From Nissolia schottii (lineage: Eukaryota; Streptophyta; Magnoliopsida; Fabales; Fabaceae), in assembly GCA_003254905.1 (NCBI GenBank), contig QANU01076963.1, forward strand, positions 23,972 to 87,971: DNA of 64,000 bases, read 5' to 3'. The position numbers and the translations under genes are program-made. The notes under the pieces were generated by a model. That model did no database searches, was not told where the DNA came from, and saw only the letters and a program-made list of their open reading frames with translations. Shown here in pieces: positions 23,427-34,900 of the stretch (the stretch's first letter is position 1; each line of letters begins with the position of its first letter).

Positions 23427-25204
23427 TGCAATTTATTCTACACCCATAGAAAAGTAAAGAGGCCTACATGATGAGAAGAAAAAAAAACTTCTACTAAAGA
23501 TATTCGTTCTTTTTAAGTTGCAACTATGACCAATTTTGTGGGTTAGTGAATAAATCATTAAATTCATTGTCAAGGTTGATATCACTTTTAAGTTTGCTTT
23601 TTAAGATATAAAAAATATTAAATTTAATTTTAAAATTGACAAAAGTTAACTAAATTAATCCTTTAGCATCATTCAAATTAATTCATCTCAAAAATTAATT
23701 TGTTTGACCTTTGATAATTTTCGAGATGAATCCGAAGGATGCTGCTAACGCTTGAAGATGAATTTAATGACTTATTGTTAGGGATGGAAATAAGTTAACT
23801 CAAGCCACACACTAAATAGGTCAAATTTGTGTCATAAGTTTTTTGCTTGAGTCTGACCTATTACTTATTAAAGTTTTTTTTTGGTATGGTCTATCCTATT
23901 TTAAAATTCTAACATGGTTTGGAGCCTGGTAGGCCGACCTACTTTTATTTGTTTATTAAATATATCATATTAAATAAATTTATCTTTCAATGAATAAATT
24001 TATGTAATAAAAATAAATATATTGAATTTGCATAAATTGACTTAACAATTCAAATTAGTTTAGGGGTAGATTTGTAAGCAGTGACGTAACTTATCATCTC
24101 AATCATTAATTTTTGAATAATAATTGCATATGAATTTAAATATGTTGATTTACTAGACCAAATAAATTATTAACCTATGTTTGATTCATTTAACTAAATA
24201 AATTTTATAATTAACTTAAATTAATTTTTAAACTAGTCAGATTAACTCACATGCTCTTGTCATTCTGTCTAACATGTTTTCACCCCTATTAGTGGTTAAA
24301 TAGTATTTCTTTATTTTTGTTGGTTGTTTGTAAGTTTAAGTTTAGTCAAAAATTTAAAATGAAATAAAAAGAAATGAAACAGAAGGACACATCAAGTGTT
24401 ACAGTACATGAGTAGCACCATGAATGGGTAACAACCCATCGTCCACCGTTGATGTGGACAAAGAGAGGTTTATCTAGTGGGCCCCCTCTCATCTGACCTT
24501 TGCTGACTATGTGAGCCAATCTAGTGTCATCCTTCGGTGCCCTTGACAGCGAGGGAGTGAGTTGTGAATCTCAAAATTCCTACAAGAATTTTCAAACCGA
24601 AGACAATTACCATACAATTTGTACACTGTAAAGGAAACATATCTTCCTATACCACTATATATTTTTATGATAGTATATATATATATTATTTGAAAATTAT
24701 TCGGTGGAATAAAAAAAAAATCAACTCGTCTAGTAAATTGACATAAAGCTGTAATACTAGAATGACAATTTTTTTATGAGTGTCATTGAAAATTGGTTAA
24801 GAAAATGAAAAGAAAAAAGCATGCTTCTGAATTCTGATATTTGTAATTTATACCAAAAGGGTTTGTTGAGAGTTATTTAAAGGAAAATGCTTTAGAGACT
24901 TAATTTATGAATCTAAATATCAATTTATATATTTTAATGAATGATATTAAATTTATTTTTTTATTTTTTTATTTTAAAATGTCAATAATTATTTATTAAA
25001 ATATGTAAGTAGATAATTAAGTTTATAAATTAAATCTTTCAATTATTACTCTTATTGAAGGTTTGAGTACGTAATTATTTTTACACAGATCTACTCTCAA
25101 AAGAACAGCTAATCTACCAACATATCATTTTTTTATATTAACATTTTGCTAACAACAAATGTCCATTGTTAAAAAAAATTGAAAACTATAGTGTTTTTCA
25201 ACAA
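23427..25204. other. Intergenic AT-rich DNA
   Basis: No gene was recognised. A weakly palindromic AT-rich segment lies at about 24890-25070. The moderately GC-rich stretch 24390-24560 has no recognisable ORF. Confidence 0.45.
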
Positions 25205-25570
25205 ACAGAGATATGGTACCTCTACTCTTTAAATAAATCAAATTAAGCAATAAAACAATCAAACTCTTCTATTTCTTCATCTAAGTGTTGTTATAAAATT
25301 TATAAATAAATTCACTTACTTTTTATTTTTCTTATTTGACCTTAAATATTATTCTTAAAATTTATTTTTTATTTCTATAAACAACTATTTTAATATAAAA
25401 ATTATTATTTAAATGGAAAGATAGCTTATGTTTGAAAATAATAATATTTACGATTAAATTAAAAGGAAATAAATAAATAAATTTAAATATAATACTTAGA
25501 TAAAAAATTAATTTTAATTGGTTAAAAAAATATATACTATACCTCTAACTTTTTTTAGAGATACGGTAGT
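25205..25570. repeat. AT-rich interspersed repeat, family C, copy 2
   Basis: Shares the order of blocks with 21895-22190 (for example CTTCATCTAAGTGTTGTTAT and AAAGATAGCTTATGTTTGAA) and ends ACTATACCTCTAAC, resembling the inverse of its start ATGGTACCTCTACT. Non-coding. Confidence 0.5.
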
Positions 25571-27941
25571 CTTCATAAAAAAAATCATTTATTAAAAAGA
25601 TAAAATTATTAAAATTTTAATGCATAAACTGTGTCAAAATTTTACAAGCTTACATTCTTGACTTCTTAACGTTTATCCTTATACTTGTTAACTTTTTTTC
25701 CTTTATAAATATACTAATAGATGCTCATTTTTCTTAAGTTCAAGTCCTTATGTATTAGTGTTGAGTAAATAGTGTTGCGAGGACTCAAATCTCGTTTTTT
25801 ATAATATCTAAAATGTGTGAACAAGATTAAAATAAAAGTGACTAATCTCTATTTTTTTGTTAAAAGAAGAAAAGAAAAAGTTTGAGAGAAACGCGTCCTA
25901 ATCCTATGACAAAAATGATAAAATAACAGGAAAACCCTTTACTTTTCTCATTGTCACTGAGTGTGTAGTCAACACCTACTTCCAGACAAAAAGTGGAAAG
26001 TGGGTCTCTCTTATGCTTGAAATATTCTAGGAATAATGAGCAAAATTAAAGGTTCCCAAAAACAAACTTTATGTGGAATATGTATTTTGCCCTCTTAAAT
26101 TATTATATTCTTCTCATACTCTTTATTAAACAGTTTCCTCTTCACATAAAATCGAATCGGTGGAATGTGCATATCGATCATTTCTACGTATTTTCAGAAT
26201 ATAATGTTCTATTGTGTATTTTCTTTTCCTCGTCAATTTCTCTAACCTGCACCAATATTTTATCACGTGCGTAGTTGATTGTGCATCATGCTTTAAAGTA
26301 AATCACGAAGCTTTCCCGAACTATTCACATTAGATGTTGTCATATTTTCTTACGAATTTGTTGAGGATATTATTAAGGAAAACCCTAAACAATCATGAAT
26401 TTCTATTATTAATATCACTTCGATTATATATGCCAAACAATGAAGCCCCACCACCCTATACAAGTCTATCAATCGCTGTTAGGAAGGGTTCTTCTTTTTT
26501 CTTTTTCTTTTTTATGAGAAAAAATTTAAATAAGTTCAACATCAATCACCCTACCAAAGTCATGGCATACTTTTAAACTTTTTAAATGCTTATAGACGTA
26601 GTTATAACTTACCTATATCAAAATGACTCGCGTTCTTTTGAAATATGAATTATTTTTTTATCAATTGTTTCAACCATTTTTGACTTAGCTAGCATGGGTG
26701 GTTCTTTTCTATAGGATTCTTTGCATTTTAAGCTAAAACATGCCTGAAGTTAATTTTCTTACCTAAACTACAAGGCCTCATATTGTTAATTTAACTATAT
26801 ACATAACTCCCGTTGCCTTAGTTAATTTTCTTGTTCTCTATTGATATTTTGGCCGGTCAAAGAATCTCCTTCCCGCCTTATTTATTCAACTTTTTTTTTT
26901 TGCTGTGAATTAAAATGCATATTTTCCATATGGTATGTACCAATAATATTTTTGCTTGGCAGTGGAAGTTGTTTCTTGAGTGGAGAAATGTTTCACGCAG
27001 ATTTTTGCATGGGAGTACTTTCTTCATGGTCATGGAGACAAATATTCAAAATGGGAATGATTTCGGTTTGAATCTTAATGAAAGATAGTCCCCAATTTGG
27101 GAGGGAAAAGAAGAAAAAAAAAGTGTTGGGGTGCGTGTGCGTGAGCACAGAGGTGGGAGTGATGATTTCTTTGGGGAGCTATTATAACCAAATCATGCAT
27201 TATCACCAAATCCACGACGGCCACTGCTCCCTCCATCTCTCTCTCTCTCTCTCTCTCTCCCTCCCCCTCAACCAGTTACTATTACCTCCCCGTCATCACA
27301 ATTCACTTATACGTATGTATGTTCTTTCACTTTCATGAACCTTTTCAATTCAGTAACGCGGGCATGCCTCTACCGTTAATTACATCAATACTTTATAAAA
27401 TAGTGGTTAATTTCAACATTTATCTTTACTGTTAATAAATGAGGTAATTTAGAATAACAACTCCTTAGTCAAGAATTATTATTTTTTAATTATTCTTCTT
27501 AACCACGCATAATCACTAATTTATTTTATTTTTTAATAAAAAATTTAAATGAGTGTAGACACCAGTATCTCACTAAAATTAGAATAAGAGTCTGAACTTT
27601 AACTAATTGTATTACTTCTTACGTCAAATTTTTTTTATTTATTTGATTCATTTCTTTGGATACCCCCAATTGCTAGTTTATAGAAGAATGGTGACAATAT
27701 TAATTAACATTGTTTTAATCATTTTTTTATTTTTTATTTTTAAAAAAAAACACTCACATATTCTCCCGTGGATCACTATGCTAATGTACAACTATATCTA
27801 ACATAAAGCTAGCAATGAAACCGCGCATTTAGTCCCACCAAGTAGTAGAATTTTGCCAGTAAAAAAAATGTAGTGGAATTTTGAACAAATAGGACGTGAA
27901 AGAGCTTGCCCATGTATTTTTCCCCCTATCGCTCTTTTAAA
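25571..27941. other. Intergenic DNA
   Basis: No gene was recognised. (CT)n occurs at about 27235-27260. Short ORFs lack domains. The copia-like element begins at the right edge. Confidence 0.45.
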
Positions 27942-28114
27942 TGAGAGAATTTGAGAGGGAGAGGAAGAGAGTTCAGCAAGAGAAGAATGGAAGTTTGGAG
28001 AAGGAAAATGTAACTTGATTTCATTCTATGGCAAGGTGCCAATATATACAATACTGTTGCTTGTGGAATAAGCTAACAACAATAACTTTATACAATGCTA
28101 ACTACCAGCCAGCT
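27942..28114 (-). repeat. Truncated 3' LTR of the copia element (173 bp)
   Basis: Matches 31163-31335 at 169 of 173 positions by eye (about 2.3% divergence). The part equivalent to 31336-31403 is missing at the side facing the coding region, where homology ends after CCAGCCAGCT. Confidence 0.9.
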
Positions 28115-29744
28115 ATAAATCAACAACTTCCCAAGTGTCATTTTGTTGTAAGGCTAAAATTTCAGCTTGCATAGCAGCCGTCCAGCATTCCTCCTTAACA
28201 GCAGCTGCATAACTTGTTGGTTTAGTGGTGATGGCCAGGTTCAAGGAATACTTCTTGTGAGCTGAGGAAAGATTGTTATATCCCACTACAGAACTGAGGG
28301 GGTATGTGCTTGTGGAATGGTTATTAGTTGGCTTATGAGAATTGTCTGTGAGCAGACTGCAGTGGTATTCCTTGAGGTAGGAGGGAATGTTTCTGGGCCT
28401 AGTGGACCGCCGGACTTGAGCTTCAGGTTCAAAACTAGGTGAGGGGGTAGGGGACACCTCAGAGCCCTGAATTGAAGCTGCATGATTATGGTTCTGCTCA
28501 TAATCAGCATCTGAATTGGCATCAGATAGTGCAGCAGGAAAAACTGCATCTGTGGTGGAGGGGGCCTGTTGTGTAGTAATGTGAGCATGAAAAGGAAAGC
28601 AATGTTCATAGAAGTAAACATGGCGGCTAATGAAGACTTCCCTGGTGGCTAGATCATATAAGAGAAACCCTTTGATGCCAAATTTGTAGCCTTGGAATGC
28701 ACACTTCCTAGCTCTGCTGTCCAGCTTAGTTCTGTGCCTAGCAAGGGTAGAAGCATAGGCAAGACATCCAAAAACCTTCAGAAAGGTGAGGTCAGGTTCT
28801 TTGTTGTGAAGAATTGCATAGGGAGACTTGAGTTGAGAACCTTTAGAAGGAATTCTGTTAATTATGAAACAAGCATGTGAGACAGCATAAGACCAAAAGC
28901 AATGGGGCAAATTAGATTGGAAGAGCAATGATTTAGCAACATTAAGGAGATGCTGATGTTTCCTTTCAACCACAACATTTTGTTGTGGGGTCTCCACACA
29001 ACTTAATTGGTGAACAATGCCTCTTTCTACATAGAAGGCACTCATAGTCAATTCCGGACCAATGTCTGACCTTATAGCCTTGATCCTTTTATTGAACTGA
29101 GTATCAATCATTGTAATGAACCCTTTGAGAGAGGAAGATGCTTCACCCTTAGATTTAAGCAGAATTAGCCAAGCGTGTCTACTCTTATCATCAACTATTG
29201 TAAGAAAGTATCTATACCCTTGGATAGAAATTATAGGAATAGTTCCCCATATGTCAACATGCAGCAAGTCAAAAATCTCAGCTGAAACAGAAGTGCTTAG
29301 GGGGAAAGGAACATTCCTTTGCTTAGAAAAGTGACAAACATCGCAAGGTATATTCATTTTACATGTAGGAAGAAATGAATGAACATTATACATCAATTTC
29401 ATCTTGTCAGAGCCTATGTGGCCTAATCTATAGTGCCAAAGATCAAATTTTGTAATTGAAACAGAGCTAACAGTTGAAACATTATTAACAGCAAAGCTAA
29501 CAATATCTGCAGAAGGCTGTGACTGAGGGCAGCTTGTTGGACTATCAAGAATGTACAAGCCATCCTGTACTCTAGCATGTCCAATCTGGTTCAAGCTGAT
29601 CATGTCCTGAATAAGATAATGATCATGAGAGAAAGTGAGTGTACACTCCAAATCAGCACAAAGTCTGTTAACAGAAATCAGATTGAACTGAAAGTTTGGA
29701 ATAAACAACACATTAGCTAGGCAAAAATTGTGATTGAACTTCAC
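28113..29744 (-). pseudogene. Copia integrase ORF truncated at the start of reverse transcriptase
   Basis: A 543-residue open frame. It contains the GAG-pre-integrase zinc-binding region (LWHYRLGHIG ... CDVC, His-His-Cys-Cys). The integrase core has candidate DDE acids in HVDIWG, RSDIGPE and VVERKHQ. The downstream RSTRPRNIPSYL linker is followed by the very first residues of reverse transcriptase (WTAAMQAEILALQQNDTWEV), and the frame then ends at a TAG exactly at the LTR junction (28113-28115). Since upstream frames are broken, the integrase is unlikely to be made as a normal polyprotein. Asn/Ile changes around the second Asp differ from the usual family text. Confidence 0.9.
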
Positions 29745-29749
29745 AGTGC

Positions 29750-30995
29750 CTATGTGGGAAGAGCAGAGGAGTTGTCCATTTGGTAAATGGATGGTAAGAG
29801 GAGGATGTAGCTGCTTATACGACTAAAAATAAGCCAGGGAACTTCAAATATGATGAGTGGCACCCGAATCCAAAAGCCATAAAACAGTACCTGTGTTAGA
29901 TGATACAGTGGAAGCGTTGTTGGCTTGGATGAGGTTGGCATGAGCAACAGAGGAAGGTTGGATGAGAACCAACAATTCTGATACTGTTCAGCAGTGAAGG
30001 TGAAATGCTTTTGAGAATCCTGAGTAGGTGTGGCAGATGTGATAGCATTGGCATTGACCTTTTTGGATTTATACCCGGGAGGATATCCATGTTTCTTGTG
30101 ACACTCATCTATAGTGTGACCTTTGTAACTACAAAAGGTGCACTTATTGCCTTGTTGCCTAGGCTTAGAAGAATCAGGAAACGGTTTCTTGATGTTATCT
30201 GAACCCGAATTGGGCTTGGAGGCATAATTCAGCAGTAGCTTTGCCGCAGCACCAGTTTCATAAGCTAATTGCCTCTCAAATTGTAGCACCAGGGAGAATA
30301 TTTTGTTCAAAGAAGGCAGAGGATCCATGAGGAGGACCTGTGACCTAGCAGTATGGAAAGACTCATTTAACCCTTTGAGGAACCTGATTGCTCGGTCTGC
30401 ATTCTGCCTTGACTTCAAATCAACAAGCATACCACAAGCACATGACAAGCACAAGCCACAATACATTTACAAGATGGTAAAGGGCGAAATACATCCAATT
30501 AGTCCCAATGAGTCTGCAGGTCAGTAAAGAAGGTTGTGACAGAGGCACAATTTGTTTCAATGCGGCAATTTCTTCATGGAGATTAGCTATCTGTAGAAGA
30601 TCACCTTGTGGGAATCTTTCGCGGAGGTCACTCCAAACCTCATGTGCTTTATCCAGCCATAGCACGCTTTGCACAATTGATGGCTCAACCGCGTGAAGAA
30701 GCCATGATAAGACCATGTGGTTACATCTTTCCCACTGGTTATACAAGGCAGAATCAGTGGCTGGCGGTGTGAGAGAACCATCGACAAAGCGTACTTTGTT
30801 CTTTGAGAGAAGTGCCATCCTCATGGCACGCGACCATCCATGATAGTTGGAGCCATTGAGAAGAGTTGAAACCAGGATCAGCAAGGGGTTTTCATTCGGG
30901 TGCAAATAATAGGGGGAAGAAGGATCATGAGCAGGATCAAGATTGCTAGTCTGTGAAGAATTGGATGAAGCACCATTTCCAAGATTTTCTGTCAT
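29750..30995 (-). pseudogene. Broken copia gag / protease region
   Basis: The first ORF (ATG at 30993-30995 to about 30420) has the copia gag N-terminal motif LNGSNYHGWSRAMRMAL and a WDKAHEVW-type segment (LDKAHEVWSDLRERFPQGD). Around 30450-30560 the reading frame is lost: the expected continuation appears in other frames with at least one in-frame stop. The next ORF (29750-30466) resumes with gag (SRQNADRAIRFLKGLNESF) and a CCHC-type zinc knuckle (CTFCSYKGHTIDECHKKHG). The aspartic protease active site DSGAT is visible near 29860-29885 only in a different frame and is soon followed by a stop. So gag and protease are each disrupted. Confidence 0.88.
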
Positions 30996-31162
30996 TGATG
31001 CAGTGCCAATGGGGAGAATGTGCAGCGATCAGAAACTGAAGAAGAATGCACAAATCTTTGGTTGATTCACCAAAGAAAACGAAGAAACTAGAGAAACTCC
31101 AGCATTGCAAGATCAGAAAAAACTGAGAAATGGAAAGCGGAAGCGATGAGCGAATGATACCA

Positions 31163-31403
31163 TGAGAGAATTTGAGAGGGAGAGGAAGAGAGTTCAGCAA
31201 GAGAAGAATGAAAGTTTGGAGAAGGAAAATGTAACTTGATTTCATTCTATGGCAAGGTGCCAATATATACAACACTGTTGCTTGTGGAATAAGCTAACAG
31301 CAATAACTTCATACAATGCTAACTACCAGCCAGCTGTATAACTAACTTCTAACTGTATACAATTGCTTGCTTAATAGCAAGCTAACAAACTTGGTGTGTT
31401 ACA
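31163..31403 (-). repeat. 5' LTR of the copia element (241 bp)
   Basis: TG...CA ends on the minus strand, with the primer-binding site immediately inside. It aligns without gaps over 173 bp with the 3' LTR remnant, with four mismatches. Confidence 0.92.
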
Positions 31404-31794
31404 CCCTATTATTAAAAATACTCGTTACTATTTACAAGTATGTAACTGCCATTATTGGGATGACATAAAATATCTGGAGTCCAGTCGTTGGGAATTTTAG
31501 ATCTTTGGACCCTAGATATTTTATGTGTAATATTGTAGTGACCACTATTGTCATGGCTTGTTATTTCATTCGGAATTAAGACATCCTCAAAGCAACGATG
31601 AAAGTCCATGATTGTAAGTTTATGGGATAAAACCTTAATTTAGTTGCAATTATTTTCTAATTTAGATAATTTTATCTTAAACAAAATCGGTTAATTGAAT
31701 CCTTATTATTTTACAAATCGGTCAATTTTATATTTTTAATTTTTTAAAATATTTTAGTATATTATTTTTTTAAGATGATTTTTCATATATTCTA
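31404..31794. other. Flank of the copia element with a short hairpin
   Basis: A 65-codon minus-strand open frame (31412-31609) matches no family I recognise. Within it, 31464-31483 and 31506-31525 are inverse copies (18/20) around a 22-nt loop. No other feature seen. Confidence 0.4.
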
Positions 31795-31975
31795 TGAAGA
31801 AAATATTTCATACTATTTAATTTATTAATTTTTGATAATTTTTACAACTAAATTCATCGAACTTTGTTATTATTTCATATTATGTAGGATCGTAATAAAC
31901 TTTTTATTGGTCAAATCATTGAAATAGTCAACTTATAAGAAATTTAGAGATTATGCGAGTTGAAAAGCAATAAGA
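31795..31975. mobile_element. Partial copy of inverted-repeat MITE family A (one arm)
   Basis: Carries the left-arm blocks of family A (ATACTATTTAATTTATTAAT, TTTTTACAACTAAATTCATC, TTTTTATTGGTCAAATCATT). The opposite arm is missing, so it is a truncated remnant. Confidence 0.5.
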
Positions 31976-34900
31976 ATTAAATTGCAGGTTTCCTAATTTT
32001 AACTTTATGTATGAAGTTTGAAGGATAAAAAATTAGGGTTTTCTTAGTCACACGATCCCTGCCAAACACCAAATTAATAAGCATGCAGCGGACATGTTTA
32101 TAGAAGAAGCAATATCGTGGAAGAAACTAAGTTAGCAAAGACAAAAGTGACAAGCAACTATTCCAGATGCACAGAACAGTATTGATTGATCAGCCATCAG
32201 CCACGCCCATGCATGCATACGGAAAACCTGCGGTCATTAATAAACAACTCCAAGGACAGATATTCTCTCATGGGTCTAGAAACTTGATTAGTAGCCACAT
32301 AAATAATTGAATACTCAAATTCTATGTTAGATGTAAAATTTACAGCTCATAGCAGGCAAACTGACAGCACCACCACTGTCCAACTTACAAGTGGAAAAAA
32401 CTGAAATGAAGAAATTTCAGTTAATGGAAATTTGACTAGGGATTGTAGGAACAAATTAAGATGAGACAAAAGTTGTTTATTAATTTGTGGTAAACTAAAT
32501 TAATTATTTTTGTGAGTAGTTTTCAATCAGAGTTTAAATTTTATAGATTAATAGTGTACATTTTTTTACATAATTATTTAATCAATTCCTTTTGTTTGTA
32601 TGATCATTTAAATAGTTAATGTAAAAATTAATTATATTTACTTGTGTGTACTTATATGATTAGATGACTATATAAAATTAGTTTACACTATCAATACATT
32701 TAAATTAAACTATTTCAATTATTTTATGGAAACTATTTATTCAAAGCATTTTATTTATTGTTATTGTTATAGCTATTAATTAAGTCCCGTGAGCTGTGTT
32801 TGAAAATTGCAAAGACCCGTCACAGAGAAGAGTGGAGAGAGAAATATTAAATGTTGGGAGTAATGAGAATCACGTGAGATCAGAAAATCTAAAGAAAATC
32901 CAATGGAAGGAACCGAAGGAAAGAAAGATTAGATTATTATTATGAGATGAGATTGAGATGAGATCAGTGCAGCTGCCGTTGATGGCTACCCGACTCCTAT
33001 AGCAGTGTTGTGGTTTTGTGGCCCTCTCTGCTGCGCAGTTGGGCTCCCTCCCCACCTCTGCCACTGCCACCATGTTTGGCTATTGCAATTTATTGGCCAT
33101 TTATTATGTGTTCTTTGTCTAAGGATAGAAAAAAGGAAAAAAGTGATAAAGTGGTTTTCTATTTTATTTGGATAGGTCTTGTGGTGATTCTTGGTTTTTC
33201 CTTCAGTAAAATGTTCTACCGTTACAACTTTTTATGCTTAAACAAAGAACCCATAATAAATTTAAAATGGGATCGATAAAATATGGTAAAGCCTGATAAA
33301 TAATTTAAAGTGAAAATGTTTTATTAAAAGTGTGAACGTTTTTACTATTCAATGTATTTCATACCGTTTGAAATGAGTACATATTTTTGTTTTAAATAAT
33401 ATGACTTAATTATTTACCTTAATTTTGTCATTTTTTAAACATTTTCATATAATGGTTGAGGTATTAAATTGTATATAGAAGACCGGTTTCTTTTATATCC
33501 TTGTAAAATTTAAAGTTACATGTAGAATTTGGTTATCTGTTATTAAAAATTAGCTACATTTCTAATAATCAAATTATTGAATTTATAAATAATAATAATA
33601 ATCATATTTAAAATTTATGATTGAATCACAATTTAAAATACAAAAAACTACGTGTATACCTTTATACAAACAAGACTACCAAAAACAATCCCAGTAAAGT
33701 AAAATACTATAATGTCCTTTGGTATGTATAAATTAAAATATCTAAAAGTCCTTTGTAATTGTAATTGATAGGCCTTTCATGTCATGCAATACGTGTTTGA
33801 GTGTTAAGTAAAATTCTTCTTTGTTTGTATTCATTAAGTAGGATAGTGATATTTCAAGTTTATAAGAAATAGCTAAATATTAATGGCAAACCCTTCTACT
33901 TCTACTACGTGAAGTTGAAAATATCGGCTTAAAATAATTTGGGTTAATTTAAAAGCTGGAGCTGTCCTGTTTTTACATACTATATATCTGTCTCGCTCTC
34001 TCTTCGTTGAAGGCTCTCTCTATCTTGCATGCAAAAACTGGACCTCTTTACACTTTATTCAATGGCCAAGACTTCCCTTCCTTACCTTCTTCAGTTCGTC
34101 ATCACCAATATGTCTCTCCCCTGCTGCGTTGAAATGTCAAAATCTAAGCTTGTATGTCCTGTCACCATCACCTTAGATTCTCCTCTCTCACGCTCCCGGC
34201 TTATCAAGATTCTTGTGCTTTCTCTTCTCATTATGTTCTCTCTCATTTCTTTTGTTCTTATTCTCTTACTTTACTTTGGATTTTCTTCTTTTTATTTAAA
34301 ATTTAAAATGAAAATAAGAGAGACAGAACACTCACATAGACAAGGCTAACAGCTTCAGGTCCTTGTCACAAATGTCGCAATAAACTAAGATAAATTACAT
34401 TTGGTTCGAGAAATCCTAAAAAAGGGAAGGTTAGTATTGAAACTTAAAAGAGGGTAATCAACAAAACCAACCACATCCTAAGGAACCTACCTCTACTCTA
34501 TACATTTCCAAAAGAGTGAAAAGGATATCAATACTTCATTCTTGGGAACTTGGAAGTTGAAAACAAGCAAAGATTTTCTTTCAAGTTCATGGGGGTAGAT
34601 CCTCTTGCTCAGAAAATAATTAATTGTATATATTCATATGCCCTTCACTTGTCATCACTCAATATAAATATATATATAAGTTACAACAAGGTCCTTTTAG
34701 TGTTTGGTAGTTCAATGGTGATGTGTGTAATGGTGTTCTCTCTATTGACTTGCATTCACATCATCTGCTTATTAGTGGGAACAAGACTATGAAATGATGT
34801 ATCCTTTTATGGTATTATGGATTTTTAGGAGCCAGCATTTACTGCAATGCCCTGCCAGGAATGAGATGAAAAAGAAAGCTAACCCCACAAACCATGCTGT

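Larger units (their letters stand above)
27942..31403 (-). mobile_element. Defective Ty1/copia LTR retrotransposon
   Basis: A 3.46-kb element on the minus strand. The 5' LTR is 31163-31403 (begins TGTAACACACC, ends TCTCTCA) and is followed at once by TGGTATCATTCGCTC, a primer-binding site complementary to initiator tRNA-Met. Then come gag, protease and integrase remnants. The order protease-integrase before reverse transcriptase is the copia arrangement. The coding region stops at the very beginning of reverse transcriptase, at the junction with a truncated 3' LTR (27942-28114). Reverse transcriptase, RNase H, the polypurine tract and the outer ~68 bp of the 3' LTR are gone. The flanks (TTAAA left, CCCTA right) do not form a target duplication. 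Confidence 0.93.

Noticed and set aside
29116-30202. Plus-strand ORFs within the copia element
   Set aside because: Antisense shadows of the integrase and gag frames.
34029-34349. Hydrophobic 106-codon ORF as a small membrane protein
   Set aside because: Pyrimidine-rich composition and no conserved motif or family; probably chance.
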